Source: Bradyrhizobium sp. AS23.2
GTDB lineage: Bacteria; Pseudomonadota; Alphaproteobacteria; Rhizobiales; Xanthobacteraceae
Assembly: GCF_001908185.1 (NCBI RefSeq)
Contig: NZ_LGHM01000151.1
Location: forward strand, 1-52,885
Length of the DNA: 52,885 nt
Reading direction: 5' to 3'
Shown here: positions 14,788-22,343 of the stretch, piece after piece
How positions within the stretch are numbered: the stretch's first letter is position 1
Layout: every line of letters starts with the position of its first letter
Notes under the pieces: model-generated
What the model was told of the DNA's origin: nothing
Database searches by the model: none
The model's input: only the letters and a program-made list of their open reading frames with translations
Made by a program: the position numbers and the translations under genes

Positions 14788-15990
14788 ATGGGACCGCTCG
14801 CCGGCTTCACCATTCTCGACCTGACCTCCGTGCTGATGGGCCCCTACGGCACCCAGGTGCTGGCGGACATGGGCGCTGATGTCATCAAGGTCGAAAGCCC
14901 CGAGGGCGACATCGTTCGCCAGATCGGTCCCGGCCGCACGCCCGGCATGGGCGGGATGTTCCACAATGCCAATCGCGGCAAGCGCAGCATCGTCCTCGAC
15001 CTGAAAAAGAAGGAAGGGCGTGACACGCTGCTGCGGCTAGCCAAGCGCGCCAACGCGCTCGTCTATAATGTGCGCCCGCAAGCGATGGCGCGGCTCGGCC
15101 TCGACTACGAGACGCTCGCCGCAATCAATCCCGCCCTCGTCTATGTCGGTGCGTTCGGCTACGGCCAGTCCGGACCCTATGCCGCAAAGCCGGCTTACGA
15201 CGACCTGATCCAGGGCGCCGCCGCCATTCCAACCCTGCTCGCGGCCGCCGGCGACGGCACGCCGCGCTACGTTCCCGTCACCATCGCCGACCGCATCGTC
15301 GGCCTGATGATGGTGAACGCGATCATGGGCGGGCTGATGCACCAGCAGCGCACCGGCATCGGTCAGCGCATCGACGTGCCGATGTTCGAATCGATGACCG
15401 AGTTCGTGCTGATCGATCATCTGGGCGGGCTGACCTACGATCCACCGCTCGACCATGGCGGCTACGCCCGCCTGCTCTCGCGCTACCGCCGCCCCTACAA
15501 GACCAGCGACGGCTATCTCTGCGTCCTCATCTACAACGACAAGCACTGGCGCAGCTTCTTCGAGGCAATCAGCCGGCCGGAATTTTTGCAGCAGCCGCGC
15601 TTTGCCAACCACGCCGCGCGCACGAAGCATATCAACGAGATTTACGAGGAAATCGGCCACATCATCCTGACGCGCACGACCGCCGAATGGCGCGAGCTGC
15701 TGGAACGCGCCGACATTCCGGTGATGCCGATGCATACGCTGGAGACGATCCTTAGGGATCCGCACCTCGAGGCGATCGACTTCTTCAAGACGGTGGATCA
15801 CCCCGTGGAAGGCCGCATCCGCCAGATGCGCGTGCCCTCCACCTGGAGCGTGACCCAGCCGGAAGCCGCCGGCCCAGCGCCGACGCTCGGCCAGCACGGC
15901 CGCGACATTTTGCGCGAGGCCGGCCTCTCGACCGACGAGATTGAACGGCTCGCAGAGCAGAAGGCAGTTCACCTGGCGGCGCCGCCTTAG
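14788..15990 (+). CDS. CaiB/BaiF family (class III) CoA-transferase
   Basis: 400 aa. The N-terminus LAGFTILDLTSVLMGPYGTQ with LADMGADVIKVESPEGD is typical of the family, and the catalytic Asp region is GYGQSGPYAAKPAYDDLIQG (about residues 126-145). It moves CoA between carboxylic acids without a covalent thioester on Glu. First gene of a tight plus-strand operon with a MaoC hydratase, CitE lyase and IclR regulator. In the itaconate and methylaspartate-type pathways a class III transferase activates the C5 acid; that role here is inference. Confidence 0.93.
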   Translation: MGPLAGFTILDLTSVLMGPYGTQVLADMGADVIKVESPEGDIVRQIGPGRTPGMGGMFHNANRGKRSIVLDLKKKEGRDTLLRLAKRANALVYNVRPQAMARLGLDYETLAAINPALVYVGAFGYGQSGPYAAKPAYDDLIQGAAAIPTLLAAAGDGTPRYVPVTIADRIVGLMMVNAIMGGLMHQQRTGIGQRIDVPMFESMTEFVLIDHLGGLTYDPPLDHGGYARLLSRYRRPYKTSDGYLCVLIYNDKHWRSFFEAISRPEFLQQPRFANHAARTKHINEIYEEIGHIILTRTTAEWRELLERADIPVMPMHTLETILRDPHLEAIDFFKTVDHPVEGRIRQMRVPSTWSVTQPEAAGPAPTLGQHGRDILREAGLSTDEIERLAEQKAVHLAAPP

Positions 15991-16033
15991 GGGCAGCGCC
16001 GGCCAAATCGCAGGACATAGGGAGGAAACCGCG

Positions 16034-16486
16034 ATGGCCGGACTTTATTTCGAAGACTTTTCCGTGGGTCAGGAGTTCAGGCATCCGCTGACCAGGACCG
16101 TCACGGAAATGGACAACACCATGTTCAGCCTGCTGACGCTCAATCCGCAGCCGCTACACATTGACGCGCATTTCTCTGAGAAGACCGAGTTCGGCCAACG
16201 CATTTTCAACAGCCTTTACACCCTCGGCATCATGATCGGCATGACGGTCTATGATACGACCCTGGGTACCACCGTCGCCAATCTCGGCATGACCGACGTC
16301 ACCTTTCCAAAGCCGGTCTTCCATGGCGATACCTTGCGGGCGACGACGAAGGTGCTTTCGTTGAGGGAATCCAAATCGCGCCCCAGGGCGGGCATCGTCG
16401 AGTTCGAGCACCACGCCTTGAACCAGAACGACGAGATCGTCGGCAAATGCCGCCGCATGGCGATGATGCACAAGAGGCCGGTCTGA
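16034..16486 (+). CDS. MaoC-like dehydratase (hot-dog fold), itaconyl/mesaconyl-CoA hydratase-like
   Basis: 150 aa from the ATG at 16034 behind GGAGGAAA (16021-16028). It contains NPQPLHIDAHF (about residues 40-50), the active-site stretch of the MaoC group in which Asn and His flank the Pro, and FPKPVFHGDTLRA (about 91-103), which is typical of mesaconyl-CoA-type hydratases. It would add water to an enoyl-CoA. The stop shares a base with the CitE start (TGATG), so the two are translationally coupled, as in known MaoC-CitE pairs. Confidence 0.88.
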   Translation: MAGLYFEDFSVGQEFRHPLTRTVTEMDNTMFSLLTLNPQPLHIDAHFSEKTEFGQRIFNSLYTLGIMIGMTVYDTTLGTTVANLGMTDVTFPKPVFHGDTLRATTKVLSLRESKSRPRAGIVEFEHHALNQNDEIVGKCRRMAMMHKRPV

Positions 16487-17337
16487 TGCGTTCGATGCTG
16501 TTCGTGCCGGGCGATTCCCCGCGCAAATTCGAGAAGGCGAGCGAAGGCAAGGCCGACGCGCTGATCATTGACGTCGAGGATTCCGTCGTCACCGAGAAAA
16601 AGCCCGAGGCGCGCGCGCTGACGCTTGCCATGCTGAAGGGCCGTCGCGGCCAGCATCAGCTCTATGTCCGCGTCAACGCCCTAGACACCGGCATGACACT
16701 CACAGATCTTGCCGCGGTGATGCCGGGCAAGCCCGACGGCATCGTGCTGCCGAAATCGCAAGGCGGTGACGATGTGCGCCAGGTTGCGACCTGGCTCGAA
16801 GCCTTCGAGGCGGCGGCCGGCACCGCAGTCGGCACAACCCGCATCGTTTGCGTCGCGACGGAAACCGCAGGCTCGATCTTCGGGCTCGGCAGCTACAAGG
16901 GAAGCTCCCCTCGCCTCGCCGGATTGATGTGGGGTGCTGAAGATCTCTCGGCTTCGCTTGGCGCCACCGAAAAGGCATCGGGCGGCGTGTTCCATAGCCC
17001 CTATCGTCTGGCGCGCGATCTCTGCCTGATGGCAGCGGCTGCGGCCGAGGTCGCGCCGATCGACACGGTCTATACCGATATCGACAATTTGGCGGGCCTC
17101 GAGCAGGAAACCCGCGCGGCGCGACGCGATGGTTTTTCGGCGAAAGCGCTGATCCACCCCAAGCATGTCGATGTCGTCAACGCGGCATTCGATCCGACCG
17201 ATGCCGAGCGTACATGGGCTGAGAAGGTGATCGCGGCGTTTGCGAGCAATCCCAATTCCGGCACGCTGCGTCTCGACGGCATGATGATCGACAAGCCGCA
17301 TCTTCGCGCCGCGAAGAAGATTCTCGGCCAGCCATAG
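16486..17337 (+). CDS. HpcH/HpaI aldolase/citrate lyase beta-subunit (CitE-like) family lyase
   Basis: 283 aa starting at the ATG overlapped with the MaoC stop. It opens MRSMLFVPGDSPRKFEKA and contains DALIIDVEDSV (about 22-32) and ATETAGSIFGL then WGAEDLSASLGA, which hold the Mg-binding Glu and Asp of the family. LIHPKHVDVVNAAF is the usual C-terminal signature. It would cleave a 3-hydroxyacyl-CoA such as citramalyl-CoA (to acetyl-CoA and pyruvate) or methylmalyl-CoA (to propionyl-CoA and glyoxylate). There is no citrate lyase alpha or gamma subunit nearby, so it is not citrate lyase. Confidence 0.92.
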   Translation: MRSMLFVPGDSPRKFEKASEGKADALIIDVEDSVVTEKKPEARALTLAMLKGRRGQHQLYVRVNALDTGMTLTDLAAVMPGKPDGIVLPKSQGGDDVRQVATWLEAFEAAAGTAVGTTRIVCVATETAGSIFGLGSYKGSSPRLAGLMWGAEDLSASLGATEKASGGVFHSPYRLARDLCLMAAAAAEVAPIDTVYTDIDNLAGLEQETRAARRDGFSAKALIHPKHVDVVNAAFDPTDAERTWAEKVIAAFASNPNSGTLRLDGMMIDKPHLRAAKKILGQP

Positions 17338-17356
17338 CTCAGGACGCAGCGCCACC

Positions 17357-18097
17357 ATGATCGTTCGCCAAGCCGCAAACGTCCTGGAGATCATGGAATT
17401 CTTCGCGCAAACGAGGAAGCCGGCGACGCTTGCCGAGATCGCCGATCATTTCGGCTGGCCGCGCTCGTCGACTTTCAACCTGCTCGCGACGCTCTCCGAG
17501 AAGGGCTATCTTTATGAGCCGCGGCCGCGCGCCGGATTCTATCCGACGCCACGGTGGCTGGCGATGGCGCGGTTGATCTCCGAGGTCGAGCCGCTGCCGC
17601 CCTGGACGCACACGCTGATCGCCGATCTCTCCGCCGAGACCGGCGAGACCGCCTCGATCGTGGCGCCGGCCGGCGTGATGGCGGTGTTCATCGACGTCGT
17701 GGAATCCAGGGCCCCGATCCGCTATTTCGCGACCATCGGCCATCGCGTGCCGATCCACGCCACCGCGAGCGGCCGCGCGCTGCTGCTGCAATATTCGCCG
17801 GAGGAGCGCGACTCCGTCTACCGCAAGATCGAATTCAAGCAGTACGGCCCGTCGACGCCGATCAGCATCGAGGCGGTCGAGACCGAGCTGCGCAATTCGA
17901 TGGCGCGCGGCTATTGTCAGAGCTTTGCCGACTACAGCCGCGACCTCGCCGGCGCCGCGATCCCGCTGCCGATCGGCGACCGCCGTCTCTCCGTCGTCGT
18001 CGCAGGGCCCGAGTTTCGCATCGGCCCGAAGGTGCCGGAGGTGGCCGCACTGATCGCACGGACGGTCGACCGGCTGCGGCCGAAGACGACAGCCTGA
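17357..18097 (+). CDS. IclR family transcriptional regulator
   Basis: 246 aa. The N-terminal winged helix-turn-helix is ATLAEIADHFGWPRSSTFNLL (about residues 23-43), followed by the IclR effector domain with HATASGRALLLQYSPEERD (about 134-152). It lies 20 bp after the lyase gene in the same operon and is the only regulator of the 7.6-18.1 kb region. It is the natural candidate to bind the CACGTATATG boxes in the divergent promoter region. Confidence 0.92.
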   Translation: MIVRQAANVLEIMEFFAQTRKPATLAEIADHFGWPRSSTFNLLATLSEKGYLYEPRPRAGFYPTPRWLAMARLISEVEPLPPWTHTLIADLSAETGETASIVAPAGVMAVFIDVVESRAPIRYFATIGHRVPIHATASGRALLLQYSPEERDSVYRKIEFKQYGPSTPISIEAVETELRNSMARGYCQSFADYSRDLAGAAIPLPIGDRRLSVVVAGPEFRIGPKVPEVAALIARTVDRLRPKTTA

Positions 18098-18104
18098 GCT
18101 GACC

Positions 18105-18521
18105 TCATTCGAATCCCTGAACGGGCGGCGCCGAAGTCTCTGCCGGCACCGCGGGAGCAGCTTGAACAGGCTCCACAGCAGGCGCGGCTTGAGCCGGCGG
18201 AGTGCTGGCAGCTCTCATCTGGCCGCTGGCATCCATCGCCTCGCGTGTACGCGGCAAAGCGCCGGTCGCGGCTACAGGGTACGCCTCGCGACGCGCCGGC
18301 TGCCGATGTCTTGCCGTACGCGAACCTCTCACGCCCCAGGACCGTGCGATTGAAGGTCCGGCGGTATAACCGACAACCGCGCCCGCGACCGCGCCGATCG
18401 GACCCAGCACGACGGCGCCTGACACGGCTCCCAATGCCGCAGCACCAGCGCGCTCCTGCGCGACGGCGCTTGCAGGCACGCCAGCCAACATCACGACGGC
18501 AGTAATCAGAGCTTTGTTCAT
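18105..18521 (-). CDS. Exported glycine-zipper protein with Pro/Ala-rich tail
   Basis: 138 aa from the ATG at 18521, which follows GGGAGG on the coding strand; a start at 18548 is also in frame. A signal peptide (about residues 1-21) ends SAVAQ. Residues about 26-55 carry small-residue repeats such as GAVSGAVVLGPIGAVAGAVV, a glycine zipper that can insert in or stack on membranes. The C-terminal 50 residues are rich in Ala and Pro. Likely a periplasmic or outer-membrane-associated small protein; function unknown. It converges with the IclR gene. Confidence 0.7.
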   Translation of the reverse strand: MNKALITAVVMLAGVPASAVAQERAGAAALGAVSGAVVLGPIGAVAGAVVGYTAGPSIARSWGVRGSRTARHRQPARREAYPVAATGALPRTREAMDASGQMRAASTPPAQAAPAVEPVQAAPAVPAETSAPPVQGFE

Positions 18522-18647
18522 CGGAGCGCCTCCCTTGCGGGAGATCACTCTTACTCAAATATGGCTGCAGAACGTTTGTTCGTTGCCCAACACGGGGCAA
18601 TCGCCGATGGAACTCCGGCAATATGAGGGCTGTCGTCTCGCCTGCCG

Positions 18648-18760
18648 CCATCCTTCGAGACGCCCGCCTTCGGCGGGCCCTCAGGATGAGGTCGCGTTTC
18701 GCGGCGAAATATCAGACCCTCATGGTGAGGAGCCCGCCGAAGCGGGCGTCTCGAACCATG
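18648..18760. repeat. Dispersed palindromic repeat, copy A
   Basis: The element starts CCATCCTTCGAGACGC and ends GCGTCTCGAACCATG, giving inverted ends. Two hairpins lie inside (CCCGCCttcGGCGGG near 18663 and CCCGCCgaaGCGGG near 18733) with CCTCAGGATGAGG and CCTCATGGTGAGG between them. Copies occur at 44986 and 49466. The rest of the 18522-18906 gap holds a smaller CCGCC/GGCGG hairpin near 18858-18881 and no gene I can support. Confidence 0.85.
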
Positions 18761-18906
18761 CAGGCCGAGCGCGTTCGGCACCCTCTCAACCGTCGCGTGC
18801 GATAGCCGTGCCTTCACCCGGATCGCATCTGCGATGCAATCCGGCCTCTCCGCGCATCCGCCTTCGCTGAAGCTTCGGCGGACAAGCGCGGGAGAGGTGA
18901 AGACAG

Positions 18907-19698
18907 TCAGACGATCTTGATCGACATGTCCGGCAGGCCCCCGAGCTTGCAGAGCAGCACGTCGCCCTTCACCACCGGGCCGACATTCTCCGGCGTGCCG
19001 GAATAGATGATGTCGCCGGCCTTCAGTTCGAACGCTTCCGAGAGCTTTGCGATCTGCTCGGCCACGCTCCAGATCATCTTGCTCAGATCCGAGCTCTGCT
19101 TCACCGTCCCGTTGATCGCGAGCGAGATGGCGCCCTTCTCGAAATGGCCGGTCTTGCCGGCCGGATGGATCGGCCCGATCACTGCGGCGTGGTCAAAGCT
19201 CTTGCCGATCTCCCAGGGCTTCTTCTCCGCGGCCATCCCGTTCTGGAGGTCGCGCCGGGTCATGTCGAGGCCGAGCGCGTAACCGTAGACATGGTCGAGT
19301 GCCTTCTCGGCCGGGATGTTGGTGCCGCCGGACTTCAGCGCGGCAACCAGCTCGACCTCGTGATGATAGTTCTTGGTCAGCGACGGATAGGGATGGTCGG
19401 CAATCTCGCCGATCGCGACGTTCTGGATCGCGTCCGTCGGCTTCTGGAAGAAGAAGGGTGGCTCGCGGTTCGGATCCGAGCCACGCTCGATCGCATGCGC
19501 GGCGTAGTTGCGGCCGATGCAGTAGATGCGGCGGACCTGAAACACTTGGGCCTCGCCGACGATCGGGATCGTGACCATCGGCACCGGGAAGATCGGCTTC
19601 GGGCCGGCCTGCGCTGCGGCCGGAGCGGCTTCGGCGATCGTGGCCGCGGTCATCGCGGCTGCGGCGGCGAGCACGTCACGTCGAGAGGTTCTTGTCAT
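18907..19698 (-). CDS. Exported fumarylacetoacetate hydrolase (FAH) family protein with Tat-like signal
   Basis: 263 aa. The N-terminus MTRTSRRDVLAAAAAMTAA with a following AAAQA cleavage region looks like a twin-arginine signal (R-R-D-V-L). The body is the FAH fold: RIYCIGRNYAAHAIERG, HHEVELVAALKSGG (metal-ligand Glu), GYALGLDMTRRDLQ, and GDIIYSGTPENVGPV near the end. FAH-family enzymes cleave C-C bonds of acylpyruvates or hydrate dienoates and are normally cytosolic. Export folded by Tat is unusual. It lies 59 bp downstream of the exported haem-propeller gene on the same strand and probably acts with it in the periplasm. Confidence 0.88.
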   Translation of the reverse strand: MTRTSRRDVLAAAAAMTAATIAEAAPAAAQAGPKPIFPVPMVTIPIVGEAQVFQVRRIYCIGRNYAAHAIERGSDPNREPPFFFQKPTDAIQNVAIGEIADHPYPSLTKNYHHEVELVAALKSGGTNIPAEKALDHVYGYALGLDMTRRDLQNGMAAEKKPWEIGKSFDHAAVIGPIHPAGKTGHFEKGAISLAINGTVKQSSDLSKMIWSVAEQIAKLSEAFELKAGDIIYSGTPENVGPVVKGDVLLCKLGGLPDMSIKIV

Positions 19699-19757
19699 GG
19701 TTCTGTTCCGTTTTCTTGGCCGCTGACTTTCAGCCGGCTATTCATAGGGTCAAACGC

Positions 19758-21917
19758 TCAATGGGCCAATGGATCGGGCCGCATCTGTACTTTGTAGACT
19801 TTGGGCGAGGCCTCTTTGCCGCCCTCTCCATGGAAGCTCGCCCGTGTTCCCGTCGTGCTCCACAGGCCGCGTCCTTTCCAGCCGGTGTCCGGATTGTCGA
19901 TCCGGCCGTCGACATTCTTGGTGAAGAAACCGAGCGGGTATGGATTGCGCATATTCACGAAATGGCCGTTGACCAGCGCAAGCAGCGACTCGCTGCCATT
20001 TGCGCTTGCGATCGGCACGTTCGCACCGAAGCCGAACGTATTGTAGCGGTCCACCCAGACATAATAGGCGTGGTTTGCGCTGCCGCTGGCGTCGAGTCCC
20101 TTAAATTGCGGTCCGGGCATGCGCCAGGTCTTCCAACCTTCCGGACACTGCTTGCCGTCCGCAGTCATCGGTCCGTTGAGGGGCCCTTTGCAGAGCTTGC
20201 GGTCGAAGCTCGCGAGATGCCCGCTCGACAATACCGTCCACACCACACCGTCCAGCCCGATGTCGAGGCCGCGCGGGCCGAACGTACCCTCCGGCGGCTG
20301 ATAAACTTCCGCCAGCGCGGTGTTAGCCGGGTCTGGCCCGGGCATCACGCGAATGATGTAGCCGGGTTGGTCGATGCGGGAAAAACCGCGATCCATCGCC
20401 TGGCCCCAGATCGAATCGTCGACCGGACTCGGCATGATTCCATAGAAGGACGCGGCAATACGCTTGTCCTTGGCCGGATCGACGGGGTCCTTGTGCTCAA
20501 CATAGGCATCGCGCTTGCCATTGCCGTTGGTGTCGATGATCAGCGGCGTCCAGCCCTGCGATTTCACGTCGTCAAGCGTCTCTCGATATTGTTTCGTGTT
20601 GAGCCAGCCGACCACCCCGCCGCCGAGGCCCGGACCGCCGGAGCTCGTCCACAGCGTCTGGTTGGCATCGTCGTCGAAGTAGAGGTGATGGGTTGTGAAG
20701 CAGGTGTTGATCAGGTCCCATTTGCCCGTTGCGGGGTCGAAGCGCGACAATTGACGCAATGAGGTTGCCTGCGGCGCCACCTTCGCCGACGGCAAATCCG
20801 AGCCCTGCTTGCAATAGTCAGGATTGGCCGGCGGACGCAGGCGCGCCGTGAACCAGACCTTGCCCTGCTCGTCCATCATCACATTGTGGATGCTGGTGTG
20901 GCCATCCCAGATCGGCTCGTCATCCCAATAGGCCGACGTTCCTCGCGGAGCATCGGTCGACGACGGCGTGTTCGGATCGAGATACGGATGCTTGATGGTG
21001 CCGGCGACGTTCTTCACGGGATCGAGCGTCGGCACGAGATCGGAGCTCTCTTCCGACGATCCGTAGATCAGGCCGTTGGCGTTGACACGCGGATTGCGCT
21101 TGTCTGTCGAGATCGCATCGTGCTGATAGCGCGTCGGCGCCGCCCAGTCCCACATCGTGAACACGACGTTGCGTTCGATGCCCTTGGGCCGTTCGGGCTT
21201 GTCGAAAGGCAATTCACCGGCCGCGATGCGATCGGTCCATTTCGAGAACAGGTCGTAGACCTTCTCCGGGCCCATGCTGGCCAGCACCGTCGCCATGTAT
21301 TCCTGGGCCTGGCCTGCCTGGGTGCGGACCGCCCATGCGGTGTGGGAGTCGTAGCCCTCGGTGAACACCTTCGGGATCTCGCGGATGCCGCGCGTGCCGA
21401 GCGCGTGGCAGGACTGGCACATGTTCTTGACCGTATCGACCCACTGGGCCTGCGACTTCATGGTCTCCGGCATCTTGTTGCCCTTGTCGCCGGTACCGGG
21501 AAATTCCTCGGGCTCGGGGATGTCGAGCATCGAGTACCAGTACATGCCCGGATAGTTCTGCGCGTCCTGCTTGGGCGAGGCCACGACGGCCTTGAAGTCC
21601 AGCACCTTGCCCGGACGAGCGTCCTGTTGCTCCGTGTCTTGCAGGCCGTAGCCGCGCACCCAAACCTTGTAGTTGGCAGCAGGAAGCTCCGGGATGACGA
21701 ACCGGCCTTGATCGTCGGTCACCACCACTTTCGCGTATTTTGTCGGCAGGTCCTTGGTCTCGGCAATCACCCAAACCCCGGCTTCCGCTCCCTTGTCGCT
21801 GATCACCTGTCCGCCGATGTCGTTGGCGGATACCTCGACAGTCGCCGCCATCGCTGCACCGGCGTGCAACAGCGCAGTCGCGCCGAGATAGCCGGCAATC
21901 ATTCGCCTCAAGCTCAT
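19758..21917 (-). CDS. Exported protein with carboxypeptidase-regulatory-like domain, one c-type haem site and a Vgb-like beta-propeller
   Basis: 719 aa. A Sec signal peptide (about residues 1-25) ends AMAAT. Residues about 35-110 look like an Ig-like regulatory domain (KVVVTDDQGRFVIPELPAAN). CQSCH (167-171) is a c-type haem-binding site. The remainder carries propeller-type segments that resemble virginiamycin B lyase-like repeats, including HNVMMDEQGKVWFTARLRPP, GPRGLDIGLDGVVWTV and SANHAYYVWVDRYN. It is therefore a periplasmic mono-haem protein with a possible lyase or dehydrogenase domain. Substrate unknown. The start follows GGGAGGGA. It forms a two-gene unit with the exported FAH-type hydrolase. 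Confidence 0.82.
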   Translation of the reverse strand: MSLRRMIAGYLGATALLHAGAAMAATVEVSANDIGGQVISDKGAEAGVWVIAETKDLPTKYAKVVVTDDQGRFVIPELPAANYKVWVRGYGLQDTEQQDARPGKVLDFKAVVASPKQDAQNYPGMYWYSMLDIPEPEEFPGTGDKGNKMPETMKSQAQWVDTVKNMCQSCHALGTRGIREIPKVFTEGYDSHTAWAVRTQAGQAQEYMATVLASMGPEKVYDLFSKWTDRIAAGELPFDKPERPKGIERNVVFTMWDWAAPTRYQHDAISTDKRNPRVNANGLIYGSSEESSDLVPTLDPVKNVAGTIKHPYLDPNTPSSTDAPRGTSAYWDDEPIWDGHTSIHNVMMDEQGKVWFTARLRPPANPDYCKQGSDLPSAKVAPQATSLRQLSRFDPATGKWDLINTCFTTHHLYFDDDANQTLWTSSGGPGLGGGVVGWLNTKQYRETLDDVKSQGWTPLIIDTNGNGKRDAYVEHKDPVDPAKDKRIAASFYGIMPSPVDDSIWGQAMDRGFSRIDQPGYIIRVMPGPDPANTALAEVYQPPEGTFGPRGLDIGLDGVVWTVLSSGHLASFDRKLCKGPLNGPMTADGKQCPEGWKTWRMPGPQFKGLDASGSANHAYYVWVDRYNTFGFGANVPIASANGSESLLALVNGHFVNMRNPYPLGFFTKNVDGRIDNPDTGWKGRGLWSTTGTRASFHGEGGKEASPKVYKVQMRPDPLAH

Positions 21918-22144
21918 CGCTCCCTCCCTTTCGTTCTGCGTTTCGTCCGAGCCTCTTGGCGGGCTTATTCGGACTCGTCCCTTATGTTTTTACGCGATCG
22001 AAGAACTCCCGAACCTTCCGCGCGCAGACATCCGGGTCCGTTGCGGCTACCGCGAAGCCGGAGAACAGAACTGCCTCACAGGAGCGTCGGAGAACCCCGC
22101 GCATGGGCATTTCCTCGATTGTTTTCTTGTTGTTGGTTGACTTA

Positions 22145-22311
22145 TCACGCGGTCAGCAATGGCTTCAACTTCCCGACGTCGTCAAGCTGTTCCAGATTGC
22201 CAACCTGATCGAGTCGCTGCCCAGCACCGGCGCGATCAGCTCCCGCGTTTTCGCCGCCGCGGCTTCCGTGCACGGCGGGTTCTCGCAACGCATCATACGG
22301 ATAACGCGCTA
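22145..22311 (-). pseudogene. Possible C-terminal remnant of an MmgE/PrpD family gene
   Basis: On the minus strand the end reads LDQVGNLEQLDDVGKLKPLL then TA and a stop at 22145, which resembles MmgE/PrpD C-termini. Further upstream the fitting residues (TEAAAAKTRELIAPVLGSDS) are in another frame, so a frameshift is needed and no full gene is present. This assignment is by eye only. The rest of the 21918-22343 gap holds no gene I can support; a plus-strand frame at 21956-22312 is not convincing. Confidence 0.3.
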
Positions 22312-22343
22312 GGATCGTCATTTGACAAGACAGGGCGACCGCC

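Noticed and set aside
19692..22208. Two long plus-strand frames (19692-20762 and 20886-22208)
   Set aside because: Both mirror the haem-propeller gene on the other strand; no family motifs and unnatural composition.
21956..22312. Plus-strand frame of 118 codons
   Set aside because: No ribosome site, odd composition, and it overlaps a stretch better explained as a minus-strand remnant.
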